This document shows positions 10,167 through 23,205 of a stretch of 64,000 bases of DNA, one piece after another. A program made the position numbers and the translations under genes. Position 1 is the stretch's first letter. Each line of letters opens with the position of its first letter. The stretch is from Heterodera schachtii (lineage: Eukaryota; Nematoda; Chromadorea; Rhabditida; Heteroderidae): the NCBI GenBank assembly GCA_023374025.1, contig SIJG01000080.1, forward strand, positions 262,029-326,028. The letters are read 5' to 3'. Under the pieces are notes generated by a model, which worked only from the letters and a program-made list of their open reading frames with translations, was not told the origin of the DNA and made no database searches.

Positions 10167-13100
10167 TAAATTTAAAAAATTATCATAAAGGCATATGCTA
10201 GGAACTTTTTTGCAAAATGGTTGTCGCATTGTCAAATTAAAAAAAGCAAAAAGTTAAAACTATCACTTACATTGTCAATGGAACAAATTTATGATTTGAT
10301 AAAGAACAAATATCAATAACTAAAAGCATTTCTTGTAAAAAAGGAGAAAATTTTTCATAAGAATCAAAACCAAAAAATCGAGCACAAAGAAAAACACGTC
10401 TTAAATAAGAAGGAAGACTGAAAAAATGAACTTGAGCTCCAGCATTATGAACTTAAATAGAAAAATATAATATAAGAGCTGTTTTTCTAAAATTTAAACA
10501 AAATATAAAAAACATAAAAAAATTAATGTAAAATATAAATTTATATTTCATAAAAGGACCCGAAATTATTGAAAAACTAGATGAAGTAATTGTGCTTCCT
10601 GTCCATGAATATGTAAATTAAATGAATTTTAATTGAAATAATATATGAAATTTATAACTCCAAAAATTTGGAAAACGGACATTGAAATTCAAATTGTTGA
10701 CCGGAACTTGAGAAAAGTATAGAAATTTGATATAACAATGTAACAAGAAAATAGGAATATTAGAATATTAACAATAACAAATATTAGCATTTATTTTATT
10801 AGTCCATATGAATATGCTAGAATATTTAAGTTTTAATTTAATAAATAATTTATTTGAAGAGAGGAAAACTTATTAATCACAAATTACTTTTAATTAATAA
10901 AAAATTAATATTCCGCTAAATAAATTAAATTTTAATATTTGTTTCACAATGTGATTTGGATAATTTTAGTCAAAAAAAAATTGATTATTAACAGAATTAT
11001 CAGCCGTTGAAACGAGCTATCATCGTGTATTGATAGCCTTAATGATCTCTAATGTCTATTTTCAGTGATGAAGTTATATTCGTAGGGCGTTGGATCTAAT
11101 TAAGCTATTATGTGAATAAATTTGCCTTCGCTATTTGAAAAAATTGCACCAAAAATTCGGGTACGATATAAAAAGAAAAGCCAACCATGAAGGCCATTTT
11201 AGAATGTGTCGCCAATTAATCAAATAACACAGAAAATGTCATTAAACGATTAACCAGACCAGCATCATAACGACTAACCCCTTCTGTTAAGCCAAAAATG
11301 GCCAAAATATGTACGAAAAACGCAAAAATGCCTAAATATGGATTTATTCCAGAAAACCCCAAAATATAGATTTATATGGACTAAAAACGTTCACAAAACC
11401 AAAAAATTTTAACGTAGAAATGCTATTTTGAGGCCCCTTTCTTCATAGCATATGCGCAGAAAAATACTCGCCCTACGGTCTCGGACAATCAGTAAAAATG
11501 CTTGGATTGGGAAAAAACACATATGGTTTGTTTTAATTTCTAAAATTATTTTTGTTTTTGATTATAATATTTTAGCTGAAAGTGCTCGAGTACGGGAAAC
11601 TGGCTTCATTTATTTCAACATCAAATAAACTGGCGCTGCATATCAAATAAAAAACCATAAAAACGAATAAATGTTCATTTAAGTTTTGGGAAGGCGAAAC
11701 ATGACATTTTTTATAAAAAAGGAATACAATCGCAATTTTTTCAATTTCATTTTAAACTAATACAAATATGTTCAAAAAACTTTACATCCTTATTGATTAA
11801 GTTTGGCAATCTTATTAAAATTTTTAAATAAAAAAATACTAAATAATTTATTTAGTAAAATCCCATTTTGACTACAAATTTGTATTGCTTCATTAAAAGT
11901 GACAAACAAAAATAAAGGAATTAAAAATAACGAATTCTAAATAGTGAACTATTTATTTTGCTAAATACTTTGTTTTAACTGTACAATCACCGAATTAATC
12001 CGTATTTTTTTTGAGGTGCACGTTATGGCCGTTTTATAACAATTTTAAAATTACTTTTAATTAGACCTCTTTATTATATTTTAAAGTATTATAAAATAAA
12101 ATCTTCAAAATCAGAATATTCAAAATTAGAAAAGCTAAATTATTAATTAAATCTATTATAGAATTACATGTTACCAAATTTTTCTATATGTGAAAAATTA
12201 TTATAAACTGATTCATGATAAATGGGGCTATAAATTATATTGAATAAAATCCATAAAATATGCCTCATTAAACAACTTTCCTAACTTGGCTAAAAATCGA
12301 ATTGTTAAAATTACAACATAAAAATTTTAGCAATTTGAGATTAATATGATCGTATGCGAATTATGGAGAAGTGGACAAGAATTAGAAATTTAAATAATAG
12401 AAATTATGAATTTTTGGGAAAAATTAAACAACAAAAATAATTGTGAGCCAGGAACAACTCTTGCAAAAAAGAATAATAATAATTTAACCAATCTAAAGAA
12501 GACTTTTCTTCAAAATATTAATGATTATATTATGGAAAAAATACCATAATTTATTACTCAAAAACTGTTCAATCAATTTTTTGACTTTAAATTACATATG
12601 AAACCTAAAATAATATTAAATACCTAGATAAAAATTTTAAAATCGCAAATATAATGAATAAAGAAATAAACAATTCTATTAAGGTAAAGCAGAAATTATA
12701 ATTTAACTCATGCTAATTCGAAAAAAGCTATTTTTAATAAGTATTTAATGCTTAATATTCAAATCATAATATAAAATTAGACAAATTAATTTCATGTTTC
12801 TACATTTATATATTTTTCAAACTATGGCGTATATGATAATACTAATATTTTTAAGTGCCTATTATTATTTTTTTAACTTTTGAACGATAATGTACAAATT
12901 CTTTAATATTGAGCATGTAAAATTACTTATTTGGCTACATTTTGATATTTGGTTTTTTAACTTTAAAGTATAATAGATTTATGAACACAATTAATTTTAT
13001 AGTTTCATTTTTTAAGTATCATGATCTTTTCTCTCATATGGCGTGAAAGAAAATTTAAGGGCTCCATTTTTATATTTTTAATATGTCAATAATTTGTAAT

Positions 13101-16100
13101 TTTCTATTTTTTGCATTTATTAACTAAATTAAGTAAATGTTTTGCATTGTTTTATTTCTCAAACATTTGAGTTGAGCATTTTTTAGAAATAAACAATTTT
13201 TTTAAATCATATTTATAAATTTATTTTCTCTTATTTATAAAATAATTTTACAATTTTTATTAAACTTTTTACGTACATCACTGATTTAATATTTAAATTT
13301 ATATTGAATTTATGATTATTATTTAATTATGTATAGCATTTTTAATACATAAAGTAAATTAATCTTTATTTTTATTAATAAATAATTTAGTATTTGTTTT
13401 TTTCCTGTCTGCTATTGTATATGGTTTTAACATTCTATAATATAAAGGCTTTTGGAATAAATAACTATGTTTTGATAGATTTTGTCAAATTTCATCGAAT
13501 TATTTTATGATAATTTTGCAAATTCACCTCATATAAAGTTAATTTATTTTTTAATGCTAAATCTTGTCCATTAGCATTTCTAAGCAGCTTTTAGTTGCTC
13601 GTTAGATGTTATCAGATTTCAAACTTTTATTCGTGCCAAATCTATATTTCTTAAATTTATTGTGAAAATATATGTTTTAATGGTTCTCATTAGTTTAAGT
13701 ATTATTAAGAAATTAATAAACACATGTTTTTTTTTTGATAAATTTGGCTCATTTGACAACTGGATCCAATACGATTTTTTTTATTGTTCTACCAGTATTA
13801 TTTTTTCTACAAATTTTATTAGTTTTCATGAATGTTGATAATTGATTTTATTCTATTTAATATTAAATTTTCTTCAGGGAAAATGTTCAGCAAGTTTTTT
13901 ATTGAAGATTGCTTCTATTTCTGATAGACTTCGAATTTAATTATGCTTCAAACTATTTTTAATATAAATTGAAGAATAAGATTTGCGTCATAATATTTTT
14001 TTCAAATGAATTATATTCTCTCAAAAGTTTTAATTTACAAAATTTTTTGAAAATTAAATAACATGAATAACATAATGATTATGGAAAAACCATGTTTTCT
14101 ATTTTCGTCTTCTCTGTCAGTCGTTTAGAAAATCGCAAAAAATTCTTTAAAAATTAAAATAGTACTAATAAAATCCGGGATTTACCCGTTAATCGTTTTT
14201 CATGGTCTTGTATTTAATTTTTGCATTCTTTATACAAATAGGCATTCCACCTCCGACTTATGTAAATTTAATAATAAATTAACGTAAAAAATCCAATCAA
14301 AAAAAATTAATAAATAGCCTATTTTGATAACAAATAAAAAGTCTAATTAAAAAACAAAATAATAAACTATAATGACATGAAATATTACTTACTCATATAA
14401 AATCATATTATTTTTTAATAAAAATTAGAAATATGTATTTAAAACCAATTGATAATCACGGACTATGATGGACGACGTTGCCTCGACAAAAATACATAAC
14501 TTTAAGTAAAATATATACATGAAAAAATTTCAATAAACATTATGCGATAATTAAATATAATTTTTTTTTTATTAGAAATTACAAATAAAAGGAATTATTT
14601 TTTAAGACTGAAATAAATACTTGAGGAATTATTTTAATAATACATAATATATAATAAATAAAAATTTAAAATTAATACAATATGAATGTTTTATTTATAA
14701 TAATGCTTTATATTGGTACTAAAATCCGTTCGATACATTTGTGTTTCGTTTCGACAAAAACAAAAATTCTTTACATAATTAAAAAATAAGTTTATAAAAC
14801 TAAAAATTCAAATTAAAATATTTTAAAAATAATGAGCGTGAATGAAAAAACCTAATCATGCCTTGAACAATTTTGTTAGAATCGATTAATAAAATCTGAT
14901 TTAAAAAAATCTAAAATATACTGTAATAACGAAATGATAGCAATTTCGACTGAATGCAATGATTACCAAGAGATTAAAAACAAAAATTTTATTAAAAAGG
15001 AGAAAAATGTAATGTTTCTATTTTCAAAAATTAGACATAAAAAAGTAAAAATTTAAATCAATAAATCCTTTTAATAAATATTAATAAAGGTCTCGCTCTT
15101 GTATATACAAAATAATTTTTACAGAGAAAATTTAATTCAGTAAAATAAAATAAAATTAATAAAAATATTCATTTCTTATATGTTAATAAATAATGATATA
15201 TCTAATGCTATTGCTTTGCTGTTTTATCACAAAAAGGAAATTAACTTTTTCTAAATTTTCTAAATTGAAATAATTATTACAAAGTATTTTGAATAAATTT
15301 GTAGTAAGTTTTAAAGTTACATAATATTATTTTTAGCATAAATTGGATCATACTGTTATTAAAAGATTGCTTTCGTATCAAAACTAAGAAGGGTAATCAC
15401 TTGACTTTCACGACCTCAAAACAAAAAATATTAAACTTAAAAAACTTTGTACAAGAAATAAATTTTTAAACGACCGAAGGCATGCCTTTTTTAGGTTAAA
15501 TGTACAAACAATATTAAAAATTGAATGCAAGATTAATCACTAACGCCAATCATGGCGACCAAAAAGAACAGTGAAGCCGGCACACAAAAGACATATTAAA
15601 AATTTGAAATTTTTAAAATTTAAATTACACTTGAAAGGAAATCAAAATTAGTTTTAGATCAATAAAATAATCAATAACTAAATAAGGATTCAATAATTTC
15701 CAAGAAACCATAATGAACAGTTTCTTCTATTCTTAAAGAGAATAAATTTTAAATGATATAAAAGAAATTACGTTTTTGAATTAATCATTACAATAAATAG
15801 TAATTAAATCATTATTGAAACTGAATACTAATAAAAATCGAAGACTCATAACCGAAAATCGAACGTAGCAAGAGAACAAGAAAATTGTGAAATAAAATTA
15901 AGGGTATGGTATAATTTCAGTTTAATAAAACAAAAAAATTCATAAAATTAACACAAAATCTTGGTGAAATGATTAAACATTTTTATTTTAAGGAAATATG
16001 ATAAAAAGCTTAAATTATAAAATAAATATGCATAGAATAATAAAAATTTGACACAATCTAACATGTGCTCATCTGAATAGAAGTCAAGTGATGTACTCTA

Positions 16101-18856
16101 TTCTGCCACGCACATCTATCTGGCATGAGATATGATTTTGAAATAAGCTAAACAAAAGATCCGTATAAGTAACGGAAATTAATTAAATGCTTAAATTAAT
16201 AAAAGATTATAGGAATAAAAAACTGTTACGAATTTCACGAATTTAATTTTTTTGTGATTACTCGCGTTTTCTAGCGCTATGTTAGTAAAAGGTTATTTTT
16301 TCTTTTGCTACAATTATTGTGTAGATAATCATTAATTGATGTGCTTCAATAGTAAGTATAATTATTCAACAAAAAATTTTCGGAGTAATTCTTAAGTAGT
16401 ATTTCATGAGATAAAATTAATTTTTTCGAATGTTATTTGAATTCATACTCGTCATAGTCGCTAGAATATAAACTGCATGTTTTTTTTCTTTAAAGTCAAA
16501 TTTTATTTTAAATAAAAAAATAGGTTAATATTTATATTTTTGAATTATGAGTTTTATTAATTATGGTTAAAGTTTTAATTTTAAATTTTATTATTTCCTC
16601 TCCTTTAGAAAGAGATAAATTTAAAACATTTTTAAGCAAATTTTTGTTTTGGATTTTATTTCTTCTTTGAGATGTACATGCATTGTGCCGTGTTTGTTTA
16701 TAGGAACGAAAAGAATTTGAACAATTAATTTTTTTTTCATCATATTTTGGGGCCAAATTTCTTTTCTCAAGTAATCATCGCTAATGATAAATTCTCGTAA
16801 AAGTTAACACAAAATTACTTTCTATTCAATCACCTAAATTCATTTTAAAAATTATTTGATTTACTTCTCGCTTATATTTAAAGCTATTTTTTTGATTATT
16901 TTTGCTATTTTAATTTATATTTGTACATTTTAATAACTAATAGTGCATATTTCTAAAATTCATAACTTTCATAATATTTTTAAACTAATTAAATTTAACA
17001 ATTACTTGCTTTTTTATTAGCCAATTTTTATTAATCAGATGAGTTCATTTACAATTGATAAAATTAATATTTTTTTATTTATTGCTTATATTTCTTTAGT
17101 CCAAAAGTCGTTCAAATGTACGAAACCCTTGATCCTATAGTTAAATATTTATAGTGATTTATTTATTTATATGAAACTTTAAATATTTTATTAATATTAA
17201 CTAAGTTTTGCTTACATTTATTTTTATACTAAGAAATGATTTTCTTTTTTGCTCATACATACATCATTTATTTTAATGAAATTTATTGAAATATATGTGC
17301 ATATCTTATTAAACAAAAATATAAAAAATATTTTAATTTATTTATTTTCTAAGACAAAGCATATTTTAATGAATTTATTTATTTTTAATATTCATGGAGG
17401 AAAGAGGAATTTAATTAATTTTTTCTCTGTCATCTTAACTATTTTTATGTAATTGATTAAATATAATCCGATTTACCACTTTCTTTACTAGTTCTTAATT
17501 AATTTTTGCGTGTATTTTAGCATTTGTCAAATTAAATTAAAGTTCTTCGTTTTATCTATTCATATTTGATGATCACTATTATTGTTTTTTCCTGTATATT
17601 TGTGTATCGTATTGTAATTTTATTTTATATCTTTTTAAGAAAATTTGTTATATATTTTCCCCTGAAATATATTTTGGTCACCATTTAAACATTTCCCATG
17701 TGTACATATTCATAGAAATAAAAATTAATGGTTTTCTTCCATTTGCATTAATTTCAATTGTCATTTAGTTTTGCTTTTCTTCGAAATGCTATGAATTATT
17801 TGTCGTTTTTATTCTAAATTTATTATGAATTAAATAAACTTTATTTTACTTTTAATTATTAATGTTTTCCAACTTAAATACAGCTCATTATTGTTTAGCT
17901 AGAATTTTTTATTACCTTAAAATTACCTTACAGATTTATCCAAATTTTTTATTTCGTTTTTCTTTTATTTTGCTTTAATTAAATTCTACACATTTTTTTT
18001 CTTCATTATAAACGTAAAAATATTTTTAATTTGGTTTTTATTTTTCTTTTTCAGTTCTTTTAGTAATTTCTTTCATAATCTTATTTATTTACTAATGTCA
18101 TTTTTGGAAAATCGAACCGCGTAAATATTGTTTGTAAATAGTGGTCATATCTGTAAATTATTGAATTAGGACTGCTTTTAAATAGTACTTTTAATAATTT
18201 TTGAAATTATCACAAAATTCTTATCAAATATTTATTCTCCTTAATTTCAAGAAAAAATATTCCTTTTGTGTATTATATAGATTTTGAATACTAAATTTAA
18301 ATTCATTAAAAAATTACTTTGCTTAAATTTAATCAGAATGTTATTTTAATTATTATTTAATTTATCAATAAACTTAAATAATTAATTTTCTTATTATATG
18401 TTATTTATTTTTTCATGCTTTTCTTTTTTAGTGATTTTATGATTATGATTTGATACTATGACTAATGCAATAACGAAATCAAAAGTTAATTTACAATGAT
18501 TATTGTGTAAAAAAATTTTAAATTTCTTTTTTGCTTCTATTACAATCTTTTACATCGAGTACCCGTTACTTTATAATTCATGGTAATCCACAACCTTTCA
18601 TTAAATGCCTTTGTTGTGGTAGTTTTTATATTAAAAATTTACCTTATACATTCTTATATTTGAAATTCACTAATGGAATTTTTTTGCTATAAAGAATAAA
18701 TTTTCAAAATTGGAATTAATAATCTTTTAAACTTATCCATACTCAGCCCAAAATCTCGCGCAACCTCCATCGCACACTACCAAATCCCGAACCCAGTCCG
18801 TCCCGCGCACCAACCACAATCCCTAATCTGCATTTCCCGACGCATCCCTCACCCCA
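10167..18856. other. 8.7 kb of AT-rich DNA without a recognisable gene
   Basis: Long alternating A-rich and T-rich domains (for example A-rich around 14.3-16.2 kb, T-rich around 16.3-18.7 kb) with stops in every frame. Frames at 16532-16756 and 17249-17452 consist almost entirely of Lys/Asn/Ile/Phe codons expected by chance at this composition. No tandem repeat or inverted repeat was obvious. Confidence 0.45.
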
Positions 18857-19230
18857 TTGGACCTGGATCCAGGCCTGGATTTTTCTTGGATCCAGGTCCA
18901 AGGTCCAGGCAACAGGAAAAAACCTGGATTTTCCTGGACAAAATTTTTGAATTTATTTTTTTAAGTGACCGATGTTTTTTCAAGTTTTCAAAAACAGATT
19001 AAATAAATTTAAAAACACATTATTATTATTATTATTAATTAGATATTTTTAGATGCTTCTAAGCAAATAATTAATTTTTTCAAACATTTTTTTAATTTTT
19101 AAAAGAAATTTCAAAAAATTTAGGTCCAAGCCTGATCCAGGTCTCGAGGAGCCTGGGTCTTTCCTGGACCTGGATTTTCGTCCAAGATATCAAGGTCCAG
19201 GTTCAACATGAAATCAAGGTCCAGGTCCAA
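18857..19230. mobile_element. MITE-like element built of CCTGGA/TCCAGG words
   Basis: The segment is bounded by TTGGACCTGG (18857) and its inverse CCAGGTCCAA (19221-19230). The word TCCAGG/CCTGGA recurs many times near both ends in both orientations, so the two ends can fold on each other. The centre (about 18940-19120) is AT-rich. No coding capacity. Confidence 0.6.
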
Positions 19231-20097
19231 ATTTGTAATTAAGCAAAAAATTAAAAGAATCAAATATCTGTTAAAATAAATGCTCTAGCTCTTGATCAAT
19301 CTAAAATGAAATTTTGTAATTAATAAAAAATAAATATTAAATTTCTTTTGCTGTTAAATTTTTAATCTAAGTTTTGGCTTATTTTTTGTTTTTAATTGTC
19401 AATTTATGCATTACAAAATGCTAAAGCAAACAATTATAGCTATATTGATGAAGTTAATTTAAGATATGATTTGATTCATCGTTGAAAAACAGGTCAAATT
19501 AATTATGATATATCATTGAGCCTTTATTTTCAAATAATTTTTTTTATTACAACTAATAAGATTCTGAGAATTTAAAATAATGACTTTTATTTTAAGATGC
19601 AACTTTATTGGTGCAGGAAAGATTTAAATAACAATTTAACATTGTTGTTATTATGTTAAATTCCTAATGATTATTTTCAATTGATTAATGTCCATTCTTT
19701 CTGTCGAAACCCCTTCCATCCCAACTAAATAATTTATAATGTTTTTAAATCATAAATTTATTACATGTATTATGTCTAAGCATTGACGATTTAAATAAAA
19801 TTTCTTTTTGAATAATAAGTTTTATTTTTCTTATCTTAACTTTTTATCGAAAGATTGGCAATTACAGGTTTCGACGATTGGTTGTTTTATGTGCCAAATT
19901 TTAAAATAATTAAATTTAATATAAAATATAAAAAGAACATTAGATATAGTATAAACATTGAATTATAACAATTCAATAACAATTTTTTCAAATATTTCAA
20001 CTTTTAATGGGAAATAAATCTAACATTAAAGGTTTAAAATACATAAAATATATTCATGGTTATATAGATCATAAAAATAGAATAACGTCATATATTT
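19231..20097. other. AT-rich spacer
   Basis: No gene, RNA or clear repeat recognised before the duplication that starts at about 20098. Confidence 0.4.
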
Positions 20098-21721
20098 TAA
20101 CAGTGATCACAAAAAATTTACTGAACATTTGATTAAAAAACCATATGCTTTAAAAATTGATAAAGTTCATTATTGATAATTTAATAAGGATTGACAATAA
20201 ATTCGTTGAAAAAATTAAATTAAAAAAATTTTCTTATTAAATTTAACTAATTGCATAAAAATAATATCAATTATATTAATTTAAAATAATGTTATAAATA
20301 TTAAAATTTAAAAAAAGAATCATTTTAGATCTTTAAATTTGTTAATTTGTATTACAAAATGCTTATTCCTAATTGTCTTTAACTTTTATTGAAAAATTTC
20401 ATATTTTCTTATAGACATCAAATATAATTATTACAGAAAACTTTAACTAATTCATTACATTTGGCTCTTTTAGCTTCTTTTTATCCTTTTTCACATTGTG
20501 TTAATAATGTGAAGTTTAGGTCTTGTTTTCAATTTGTTTTTTGCTTTGATCCCTTTAAATAATTATTGTATTCTACATATTCTTTATACATGCAATTCAT
20601 GATTTATTACTACTTTTATTATATAGATTTCATATTAAAATCCCTTTATTGTATTTTTAAATATGATTTTATATATAAAAAGAAAAGTTATGATCCAATT
20701 TCACGATGCAATTATTGTAATTATTACATGTTTATCACTTTGTTAATCAACTTTTCAAATATTTATTTTTGACAGAATTAATTATTTCTGATTTTATTGT
20801 TATTAATCAACTTTAACATTGAGTTTTTTGGATAAAATTAAAATAGATTTCTGCAAAGTGTTTAACCTTGAACAAACTATATAACTAATAATTAACAGTA
20901 TATTTTTAGTGTCTAAATTTTCTTTTTATTTTTTATATATATTTTTGTTTTTTATAGCTATTTTTATACAAACTTGTTTAAATTCATTTTATTGTTATTA
21001 TAATATATATGAAGAGATTTTTAAAAATATTACGTTATATATGAAAATATTTTGTTAATGATTTGTTAAATTTTTTTTCCTTTCATTTAATAATTTTAAA
21101 TTATTTATTTGAGTAATGCGAATATAAAGTTAAAATTGTTTTAAAGCTTTTTTACACTTTTTTAATTTGATTAAAAATAAACAAAAATAAATTTTGTATA
21201 CCCATGATTTTAGGAGAATTCTGCTTTCCATGGTTTAAATTTTAATAGCCTGTTCTCTTCTGAATTATTTTAAATAAAATATGTTCATCTATTCTATTTT
21301 TTATAAATCATTTTATGTTATGTGAGACGGAGTTATAAATTTTAATATTTTTATTTGTTGGATAGATATAATATTTAGTTGCCCCATGATTGTATTAATG
21401 ATTTTATATTTATTCTGTTTTGTAAAAGGTTTATATTTACCATTGTTATCTATGGTTATCTTTTTTGTTCAGAATTTTTTTAAATCATTTTAATGGTCTA
21501 AAAATTTCTAAAATGTGAGAAAAGAAGTGAAAGAAGAAAAAATTCAAAATTTTAACTAAACTTGATTATACTTAAATATTAATATTCTTGCACTGAAATA
21601 GAAAAATTTGAGTTAATTATTTGTTTAGCTATATTAATACCTTTTTTTATTAATTAATTTTATTTATTCCATGTAACAGTACTCAGTTAATACAATAGAT
21701 TTTGTTCATTTAAATTTAGTT

Positions 21722-22138
21722 GCAAAAAATTGATTTCGGTTATTTTCTGTTGTCATTATAATTGTCGACTTAAATTCTGAATCGGCAAATTTTCGGCGCT
21801 CCAATAAGCACCAAGCGCTTATTGGCTGTGATTTTCATCCCTCATCTTTGGTTCGTTCTCATTTATATATTTTCTCATTTTTTAATTTGGGCATGAAAAT
21901 TCTTGCTTAATTAAATGAATTGATGGCCTCTAAAATGTACTTTTATATCCCGTTATTCTTTCATCCTAATCACTGCAAAAAATTGATTTCGGTTATTTTC
22001 TGTTGTCATTATAATTGTCGACTTAAATTCTGAATCGGCAAATTTTCGGCGCTCCAATAAGCACCAAGAGCTTATTGGCTGTGATTTTCATCCCTCATCT
22101 TTGGTTCGTTCTCATTTATATATTTTCTCATTTTTTAT
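21722..22138. repeat. Internal tandem pair, ~160-bp units
   Basis: A segment containing GATTTCGGTTATTTTCTGTT and CGGCGCTCCAATAAGCACCA occurs at about 21722-21882 and again at about 21974-22138, separated by about 90 bp. They differ by a single base at the AAGCGCTTATTGG site (AAGAGCTTATTGG in the second). The pair is carried over into copy 2 at about 26579-26995. Confidence 0.8.
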
Positions 22139-22160
22139 GAGGACGGTTTTGAATCCCTGA

Positions 22161-22365
22161 CTCAAGATCGGTACTTGGCATTTTTACACGGAAGCACTCA
22201 TCTTCTTATACAACTTTATTTAAAAATTACAAAAATATACGAAAGTTGTTTATAAAATTGCAAAAATGGTCGAAAGTTGTTTAAAAGTTGTTTAGAAAGT
22301 TGTACAGAAAGTTGTATAAGAAGTTTGCTGGCTTCAGTGCAAAAATGCCAAGTACCAATCTTGAG
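22161..22365. mobile_element. Hairpin/MITE-like element (copy 1)
   Basis: CTCAAGATCGGTACTTGGCA at the left is mirrored by the inverted right end around 22337-22365 with a few mismatches. A second inner pair (CTTCTTATACAACT and AGTTGTATAAGAAG) extends the stem. The loop holds repeated AAGTTGT words. About 205 bp, non-coding. Confidence 0.6.
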
Positions 22366-23018
22366 TTCGGCATTATAAACGATGCCAATTCGAACGTAGG
22401 TGGTCTTTATACATATAGCCAAGCATTCCTAATGTGCTATTTTTACTGATTTCGCAAAAAATTTGATAGTTTGTATGCGCGCGGCCAAAATTTTTTGAAA
22501 ATTTTTCAAAAATTTTCTGAAGAAACTTTTTTTATTTTAAGCTTTAAAAAATACTTTTCACCAATCGATAGATTAATCCTTAAAAAATAGCTGTTGTCTT
22601 TTGTTTGAAGCCGATCCAAGCACTTTGAAGTATTTACCTATCGGTCCTAAAGGATTTTTGCTGATCCAACCCCTACTCTAAATGATGAAAGAAAATTTCC
22701 ATACGTGAAAATAAAAGTTCGAGTCCCGTGGGCGGGGGTAGCTTTTCACGGGGCGGTGGTTGTCGGGGGTCAGAGTCGCGGAGGCGGGGGTGAGCAAATG
22801 TCTCGCCCCCGAGGACGGGGGCGGGGGTTTGATTTGAATTAGCTCCAAAAAATCTCAGAAAACAATTAATTTAATTCATTCCTTTTGGTATAAATTGCAC
22901 CGATTTTGTATAAAATGACCAAATTTAGGGATTTGTGGCTATTTAAAAAATAGTTTTTTTGGGGAGGTTGGCGGTGCCGATAGGTGCCGCCGGGTGAATT
23001 TTGAATTTTAAACTAGAG

Positions 23019-23205
23019 TTGGTCGGGACCGGGACTGGTACTAAAAAAAGGGTACAACTGAATACCCAGTCCCGGTTTTGACAAATTTTGACCGGGACCG
23101 GTAAATTCCCGGGTTTTTTCCCGGTTTTCCCAGCCAAAAAGTCCCGGTTTTTCAACCTGAAAATTCCCGGTCCCGGTTTTTGTCAAAATTCGAGGTCCCG
23201 ACCAA
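23019..23205. mobile_element. MITE-like element of CCCGGT words (copy 1)
   Basis: Bounded by TTGGTCGGGACC (23019-23030) and its inverse GGTCCCGACCAA (23194-23205). The interior is dominated by CCCGG/CCGGG words in both orientations. GC content is far above the flanks. An antisense frame over it is compositional. Confidence 0.6.

Noticed and set aside
20566..20772. Tyr/Phe/Ile-rich 68-codon frame, also at 25423
   Set aside because: Composition expected by chance in T-rich DNA; duplicated with the flanking non-coding DNA.
22717..22730. GTTCGAGTCCC resembling a tRNA T-arm
   Set aside because: No acceptor stem, D-arm or anticodon arm can be folded around it; the surroundings are simple G-rich repeats.
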